Notes under the pieces: generated by a model
What the model was told of the DNA's origin: nothing
Seen by the model: the letters and a program-made list of their open reading frames with translations, nothing else
Database searches by the model: none
NCBI GenBank assembly: GCA_019090565.1
Contig: JAHRVS010000146.1
Span: 1-17,422, forward strand
Source: Gammaproteobacteria bacterium
GTDB taxonomy: Bacteria > Pseudomonadota > Gammaproteobacteria > Pseudomonadales > UBA3067
Direction: 5' to 3'
DNA length: 17,422 bases
Shown here: one piece after another, positions 14,801 to 17,422 of the stretch
How the letters are laid out: every line of letters starts with the position of its first letter
Numbering within the stretch: the stretch's first letter is position 1
Made by a program: the position numbers and the translations under genes

Positions 14801-15929
14801 AGCCTTTGTTCATTTTTCCGCTAATACGATCTAGCGCCGTGATACCAGCACCATCAAAATCTAACCACAAGTCCCGTTTTACATGCAGCTCATTGGCGAC
14901 AGGAGAGTGGTCACCACGGTACTCGGTTTCTATATTGAGCGTTTCGCCGCTGCCCATTCTATACGTGGGGAACTCTTCCCACCCACGGGGGATCGATATT
15001 TGAGTGGTATCAATACTCACTGGGCCTGAAAGCTTTGCCTGACGTACATCGGTTGCAGATTTAAAGCTGATATATTCGTATTCAGGCCATTCGTTGGTGA
15101 GTTTTTTGGTGGTAATAGAATCTGGGGACACGGTGAACCGAGAGTGGATTTGTATTGTATGCTCTCCTGCAGTGACTTGGGCTCTCATGGTGCCATCCGC
15201 GTCGATGCGCGCCGGTATCTGTGATTGAATATGTAGCACCTCGGTGCCGGCAAGCATAACACTGCCAAAGACTATTTCTCTTGCCTTGCCACTCACTGAA
15301 AGGGTTATATGGGTGCTCATCCTGACTGGCACACCGTCATCTAACAAACGAAACACCTCAACGCTCAGGCTGTCATTGGCTTTCTTTTGTGAGCCATCGG
15401 ATTTACTGGAAAAAATAAGTTGCGTATTCCGGCGGTCAACAACTCGGGTTTTACCGTCAACCCGCAAGGAGACAATGCCTACGTGTCGGGGAATAGTCAG
15501 CTGACCGGGACGTTTATGCCACGAGAAATTGCCTGATACTTCATAGTGACCGGCAGTAATTGCAATATGCGGAAGCCTGTTCCGCTCAACAACGGGGGCA
15601 GCTATACCGTTTACAACAACATTGGTAGGCCAGTGATCGACATTGCCGGGTAACGTGATGAACGCATTCTTTTCATAAACGTCCACGGTATAGGTAAAAG
15701 CACCACCCTTATCACTCGCTTTCAGAACCAACTTACTAGGCCAGATACAAACCCTGTTTTCACCTTTGGCCATAACCCATGGACAATCATGTTGCTGATG
15801 ATCTGCGAGTATCCACGATTCCCATTTATCCATAGGGCCTGAGCGAACCACGCCTGCACTCATCAGCACTGCTACACCACAGAGCATTACTGTCAGTATC
15901 CGTTGTTTAAATAGCACCGTATTCTTCAT
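11862..15929 (-). CDS. Very large membrane/periplasmic protein of unknown function, two related halves
   Basis: This 1355-residue protein does not match any family I can name. Residues 1-30 are a signal peptide (LTVMLCGVAVLMSAG). Residues about 31-465 are a beta-rich, presumably periplasmic region. Hydrophobic segments lie at about 474-528 (two or three), 537-560 and 674-697. Residues 708-735 look like a second, internal signal peptide ending in NTMAQ. A second beta-rich region (736-1150) follows, containing proline-rich PPVKPNTDANAF and LPEGSEVLKFKVDDR. A C-terminal bundle of about five segments runs from 1163 to 1325, and a short hydrophilic tail ends at 1355. Both halves begin with a signal-like helix, then an amphipathic helix and a Cys-Pro pair (HDCPW; DCLPSC), then similar beta blocks ending near GHYEVSGNF and GHHLIKVQGK. 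The ribosome site before ATG 15929 is weak (GGTAG). It stands alone. A role in envelope assembly or sensing is only a guess. Confidence 0.85.
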   Translation of the reverse strand: MKNTVLFKQRILTVMLCGVAVLMSAGVVRSGPMDKWESWILADHQQHDCPWVMAKGENRVCIWPSKLVLKASDKGGAFTYTVDVYEKNAFITLPGNVDHWPTNVVVNGIAAPVVERNRLPHIAITAGHYEVSGNFSWHKRPGQLTIPRHVGIVSLRVDGKTRVVDRRNTQLIFSSKSDGSQKKANDSLSVEVFRLLDDGVPVRMSTHITLSVSGKAREIVFGSVMLAGTEVLHIQSQIPARIDADGTMRAQVTAGEHTIQIHSRFTVSPDSITTKKLTNEWPEYEYISFKSATDVRQAKLSGPVSIDTTQISIPRGWEEFPTYRMGSGETLNIETEYRGDHSPVANELHVKRDLWLDFDGAGITALDRISGKMNKGWRIDAAKGTNIGRATVDSAPVLITMNESLEGIEVRSPNIELEAVTRTASTSGFSASGWDARSDKYNATLHLPPGWRVLHASGVDRIWGTWLSKWDLWDVFLVLITVSVTRKLIGNAVAVLAGGAFLIVLHEPGTPLLIIPLLLMVIALLPVVSGKIKSVLRSVGGVLGVVLALSVIAFAVSTFRLAIYPSLERAEIGTYKQSNYERSISQVTSSSVTPVMLDDSGAVVRKKSKGQNMRLEESAEKRKQSLYQVTENDRVQTGPGLPTWTWNSVTFNASGPVPANQTLSIYYSSPLVTSIWRVVSVFLVALYAGMVIMRLVRLSQFKGVEGSGMAGTASVLAMGFVILLGVSGSPNTMAQEYPPKYLLDTLEKRLIKAPDCLPSCASLNDGRIVVSGRKITIQFSAYTDADTALPLPHGHGTWELGLVSENDKALPLRKKGNKLFVRLSKGHHLIKVQGKIIADQATVGFPLAIHNMQVSASDWAVEGLIDGRVKNSILTLRAIDKNASQKVDTLKADPAPEFVKVRRHFVFNKKWNVETTIQRISPKQGAISLPVKLIQNEKLLKDMGAVKNGEIVVQLGHRQKYVSWLSSIEPTDRLQLKASDGAIYLEEWSFTPSSLWRLTYEGIPPVKPNTDANAFEPIFKPWPAETLVVDVRKPAGIPGDTHTVESAVLKVNAGNKLQRSTLTLEIRSSLGTNYTVTLPEGSEVLKFKVDDRAMNTPLGREVKIPLQPGSQSVVIEFQSLADMGVVSYSPEVILPDGATNVRVQYVLPKDRWPLYLHGPAIGPAMLYWGVLCVIVLGALALPRLASALNFNMPIAMTGWLLLGVGLSTVNGYGVLVIAVMFFMLAARKQLIKPEAMAPLNFNMMQCAIVAWVGLAVLCMVAAIPMGLLSNPEMKVVGNGSSSHFYNYYQDIVGVPEGFPSVTVVSVPILAYRGVMLLWSLWLSTQLIRWTGWGWGCFSEKKSWMPTKTVSDDGEK

Positions 15930-16544
15930 AAGTAAGCTACCAAGATTAGTATATTAGAAATTTTTGTTTTTCATGCCAGTGTGAATAGTTAGGGCATCTA
16001 TAAAAATTGCGGCTTAAGCTTAAGATGGGTATCTAACGGATACACACAAAAACACCCATGCCAGCTTGAAGTCTTGGTAACAACCCGGGGCCATCCATTA
16101 AACTCTAAACAAACCAAAAGCATAGAGCCTAGCCCGAACAGCAAGAACGCGCTACACCGTAAACAAAGATAAAAAGTCAGGTCTTGCCGTTATCCAAAGA
16201 AGATGATATGGCAACTATCACTTTATAATAAACTGCAGCCCAACCCTTGCGTTGCATCTACAGCCAATAGGAAGCTACCACTTACCCCCTTTACTCCTAT
16301 CCTCCCTATGGGCTTTATCGCGACCCCCTGCGTTGAGTCAAATTATTTATCCTCATATGAGTCACCCAAGGGAAGAAAGCCTACCCACGGCATCATAAGA
16401 GTATTCCTGGAAGTGCGAAGCGGAACCAGTTCAACTTTCAAGGTTGGAAGGCATAAGAAGAAAAGAGATAGGAATCAGGACGTGATTTAATATATAAATG
16501 GAAAGCTTTAAGGATATCAGTCATTACAGTAAGGGTAACCCGAG
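15930..16544. other. Intergenic gap of about 615 bp upstream of the large gene
   Basis: I support no gene here. A 95-residue plus-strand open frame at 16203-16490 lacks a ribosome site and any domain. Small structures are present: a 12-bp palindrome CTTAAGCTTAAG (16013-16024), and ATGGGT/ACCCAT arms (16025-16058 region) enclosing a GTATC-taacg-GATAC hairpin. It must hold the promoter of the large gene on the minus strand; no strong consensus was found. Confidence 0.5.
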
Positions 16545-16940
16545 CTAAGAGCCCTTATTTATTATTGTTTGTATATTTATATTAACACCAAAAGCCCTGC
16601 TAGAATATGTGCGTATGTCTTTTGCATTTTGTATCTCGCATATTACGTTAACGTTCGTATCAGTCTGCCAAGAGTAAGTCAGTGAGTTTCTGCAGTAGCC
16701 AGCAAAAACCACATGCCCTTTCTTTCCTGGTTGGCGACTATGTTTAGATGTAAGAAAAACATAGTCGCCATAAGGGGCATGACGGTTACTGTCTGAGTAA
16801 TATTTATAGTGGTGAAGAATATAACTTTGATCTGGTGACTTTTTGCTAGAGATTAAGCCCCAAGAATCGTGTTCAATAAGCAAAAATAGACCACATAAAG
16901 TTGCCATTAACAAAGCAATAATTATTAGCGCTTTCTTCAA
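16545..16940 (-). CDS. Small membrane-anchored protein, function unknown
   Basis: This is a 131-residue protein starting with TTG at 16940. A TAA codon lies directly upstream in frame, so the start cannot be earlier. An AGG about 10 bases upstream may be the ribosome site. Residues 4-24 are a hydrophobic anchor or signal (KALIIIALLMATLCGLFLLI). The rest is a likely extracytoplasmic domain with SPDQSYILHHYKYYSDS, a YGDYVFL strand and a Cys pair (GYCRNS and VICEIQ). The pattern 'S-PD-x-SY-x-L ... Y ... V-x-L ... L-x-Y-x-W ... V' recalls the DUF5412 type of small domain, but this is a weak resemblance. There is no operon partner. Confidence 0.6.
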   Translation of the reverse strand: MKKALIIIALLMATLCGLFLLIEHDSWGLISSKKSPDQSYILHHYKYYSDSNRHAPYGDYVFLTSKHSRQPGKKGHVVFAGYCRNSLTYSWQTDTNVNVICEIQNAKDIRTYSSRAFGVNINIQTIINKGS

Positions 16941-17245
16941 TTAATGTTTACCTATATGTATAACATCTTGCACAAAATGTGGCGGGAGGTTCAATCTCTG
17001 AACACCAGGCGCTTATAAAACCACGAACCGACAGATTCACAAACCACCTGAATTCTGAAACCCTCAAACTGATCACGTGAAACGGGCAAATGATGCCCCA
17101 TTGCAGCCATTCTATGATTGCTGTCAAATAGTTCAACTATACTTGATTCTGATGGGGATAGATTGGCTCTGGTATAACCCATAAGCGCCATTCAATATTG
17201 GCGATTGGGAAGACTCTAAACCAAAACTGACCTGTTCAGTTACAA
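16941..17245. other. Intergenic gap between divergent genes
   Basis: Two overlapping minus-strand open frames (16948-17136 and 16991-17191) show no domain, no ribosome site and no codon pattern that favours either; I call neither. The right part of the gap leads into the dyad and promoter of the next gene. Confidence 0.45.
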
Positions 17246-17269
17246 TTGACGGTACGGTTTAGCTAGAGT
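17213..17269. promoter_or_regulatory. Nested dyads overlapping a candidate promoter
   Basis: An inner perfect dyad AACTGA (17225-17230)-cctgt-TCAGTT (17236-17241) lies inside outer arms ACTCTAAACC (17213-17222) and GGTTTAgctaGAGT (17256-17269). The outer arms pair with a 4-base bulge. The outer right arm overlaps the spacer and the first base of the -10 of the predicted promoter, so this could be an operator or a leader structure. Confidence 0.4.
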
Positions 17270-17274
17270 ATCCA
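17246..17274 (+). promoter_or_regulatory. Candidate sigma-70 promoter for the gene at 17301
   Basis: TTGACG (17246-17251), a 17-bp spacer and TATCCA (17269-17274) lie 26 bases before the ATG at 17301. The -35 is good and the -10 only fair. Confidence 0.4.
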
Positions 17275-17300
17275 TAGCCACTATCAATGACAACGAAAAA

Positions 17301-17422
17301 ATGAATCTTCAAAACAAACCTAATACATCACTTGGTCAAGTCTGGCTCTTGACTGTCATCGCTTCTCTTTTATTGATTGTTTGCGCGTTTGTCATTCAGG
17401 AACGTCTTAAAGAGAAAGCCAA
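17301..17422 (+). CDS. N-terminus of a membrane protein, cut by the window end
   Basis: An open frame from the ATG at 17301 runs off the window after 40 residues. It has a short polar start (MNLQNKPNTSLGQ), one transmembrane helix (about 14-34, VWLLTVIASLLLIVCAFVI) and then a charged segment (QERLKEKA) that looks like the start of a coiled coil or periplasmic domain. This layout is common in sensor kinases, receptors and membrane-fusion proteins; the identity cannot be decided from what is present. A 5-codon frame from an ATG at 17287 ends in an ATGA-like overlap with this start and might be a leader, but is probably incidental. Confidence 0.55.
   Translation, partial: MNLQNKPNTSLGQVWLLTVIASLLLIVCAFVIQERLKEKA

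Noticed and set aside
14257..15003. 248-residue plus-strand open frame
   Set aside because: It lies wholly antisense to the 1355-residue gene, shows no domain and is rich in Ser/Thr/Pro/Arg as expected of a shadow frame.
16203..16490. 95-residue plus-strand open frame
   Set aside because: No ribosome site, no recognisable domain or motif, and an unusual composition. Possibly decayed sequence, but nothing supports a gene.
11723..16534. 20-bp imperfect direct repeat (11723-11742 and 16515-16534) flanking the 1355-residue gene
   Set aside because: It has two mismatches, so a pair like this is not rare in a window this long. The left copy lies inside the reductase pseudogene frame and no element ends were seen.
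16948..17191. Two overlapping minus-strand open frames of 62 and 66 residues
   Set aside because: Neither has a ribosome site or recognisable features, and they occupy the same DNA in different frames.

Overview
The window reads like a chromosomal stretch of a Gram-negative, probably marine or aquatic gammaproteobacterium. The evidence is two lipoproteins with LxAC lipoboxes, a long methyl-accepting chemotaxis protein, a Tus-family replication-terminus protein, and base composition that is neither strongly AT- nor GC-rich. No species is claimed. No tRNA, rRNA or CRISPR array was seen.

Layout: (1) 1-770, the 3' part of a PpiC/parvulin prolyl isomerase whose true start lies left of the window. 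(2) 771-1541, a decayed mobile-element zone: a 173-bp imperfect tandem duplication followed by the C-terminal remnant of an IS30-family transposase. (3) 1542-3408, minus strand: an Hsp20 small heat-shock protein and a Tus-like replication-terminus binding protein with its own extended -10 promoter. (4) 3780-7649, two GGGS-type lipoproteins pointing away from a complete tyrosine recombinase that has a good sigma-70 promoter. The right-hand lipoprotein ends in an SGNH-hydrolase-like domain and a clear intrinsic terminator. (5) 7955-10741, minus: a large chemoreceptor with three 92-residue tandem HAMP-like repeats between the membrane and the signalling hairpin. (6) 10948-about 11847, minus: a decayed ferredoxin-reductase/truncated-globin fusion gene with an in-frame stop and apparent deletions. 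(7) 11862-15929, minus: a 1355-residue membrane/periplasmic protein of unknown function that looks like a head-to-tail fusion of two related halves. (8) 16545-16940, minus: a small membrane-anchored protein with a TTG start. (9) 17301-end, plus: the N-terminus of a membrane protein that leaves the window.

Most genes are single transcription units separated by 200-600 bp gaps; no multi-gene operon is evident. Tus, an isolated integrase, an IS remnant and a decayed oxidoreductase together would suit a flexible, possibly terminus-proximal region. That is inference, because no dif or convincing Ter site was found. The points most worth following up are the Tus homologue with its repeated promoter element, the duplicated 1355-residue protein, the poly-HAMP receptor and the reductase-globin pseudogene. 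I do not see a convincing new multi-gene system.
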